From assembly GCA_030637805.1 (NCBI GenBank), contig DAOWFV010000225.1:1-5972 (forward strand): a stretch of 5,972 nucleotides of DNA, written 5' to 3'. A program made the translations under genes and the position numbers. This DNA comes from Acidobacteriota bacterium. GTDB taxonomy: Bacteria; Acidobacteriota; Thermoanaerobaculia; Thermoanaerobaculales; Sulfomarinibacteraceae. The notes below the pieces were generated by a model that was not told the DNA's origin, made no database searches, and was given only the letters and a program-made list of their open reading frames with translations. The first letter of the stretch is position 1; each line of letters starts with the position of its first letter. Positions 5,884-5,972 of this stretch are shown here, one piece after another.

Positions 5884-5972
5884 TGTCATCCTGAGCGAGC
5901 GAAGCGAGTCGAAGGATCCCCCGAAGTAGGAGAGTGCCGATATATCGGCTTATCCCCTGCTTCGGGGGATCC
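5884..5972. repeat. Dispersed palindromic repeat (REP/MITE-like), cut by the right window edge
   Basis: The stretch opens with a motif I recognise as a dispersed intergenic repeat in many unrelated bacterial genomes: TGTCATCCTGAGCGAGCG from 5884, followed by AAGCGAGTCGAAGGATCC to 5919. Next comes a long hairpin. GGATCCCCCGAAGTAGG (5914-5930) pairs with CCTGCTTCGGGGGATCC (5956-5972) with a single mismatch. At its centre is a perfect 14-base palindrome, GCCGATATATCGGC (5936-5949). The two are concentric to within half a base, so 59 bases can fold into one nearly continuous stem. No coding frame accounts for it. The left flank has no partner inside the window. If the element is symmetric, its mirror (GGATCCTTCGACTCGC and onward) lies just past the edge. 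Such elements are non-autonomous and usually lie between genes. Confidence 0.7.

Noticed and set aside
5884..5972. CRISPR array or tRNA gene at the right edge
   Set aside because: There is a single palindromic unit with no evenly spaced direct repeats, and the fold lacks a cloverleaf or anticodon-arm pattern.

Overview
The window is GC-rich (about two thirds G+C by eye). It holds three protein genes, all on the minus strand, reading from right to left. No rRNA, tRNA, CRISPR array or transposase gene is visible. The base composition, long soluble redox enzymes, a GGDEF signalling protein and a dispersed palindromic repeat suggest a free-living, high-GC Gram-negative-type bacterium. Acidobacteriota or a deltaproteobacterium-like lineage is a weak guess only.

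Layout from right to left. Positions 5790-5972 are non-coding and carry three inverted repeats. The outermost (5884-5972) resembles a dispersed palindromic (REP/MITE-like) repeat and is cut by the window edge. A possible extended -10 promoter (5790-5798) precedes the first gene. That gene (4623-5702, probably starting up to 72 bases further upstream) encodes a multi-spanning membrane diguanylate cyclase with an intact GGDEF active site and an intact inhibitory I-site. Seven bases after its stop, a GTG-started gene (1244-4615) encodes a 1123-residue YgfK-type flavin/iron-sulfur oxidoreductase. After a 13-base gap comes a cyclic amidohydrolase of the allantoinase/dihydroorotase/hydantoinase family (1-1230). 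It is complete at its start and loses its C-terminal end at the left window edge.

How the genes fit together. YgfK proteins carry the same modules as dihydropyrimidine dehydrogenase, in a different order. In enteric bacteria ygfK sits in a purine/urate degradation cluster with hydantoinase-type hydrolases. A reductase followed by a ring-opening cyclic amidohydrolase has the same logic as reductive pyrimidine catabolism (reduce the ring, then hydrolyse the cyclic amide). The simplest reading is a small catabolic operon for a purine-, hydantoin- or pyrimidine-like heterocycle. The tight linkage to a membrane c-di-GMP synthase is the unexpected part and may tie this metabolism to a signalling response. 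The substrate cannot be read from the sequence.
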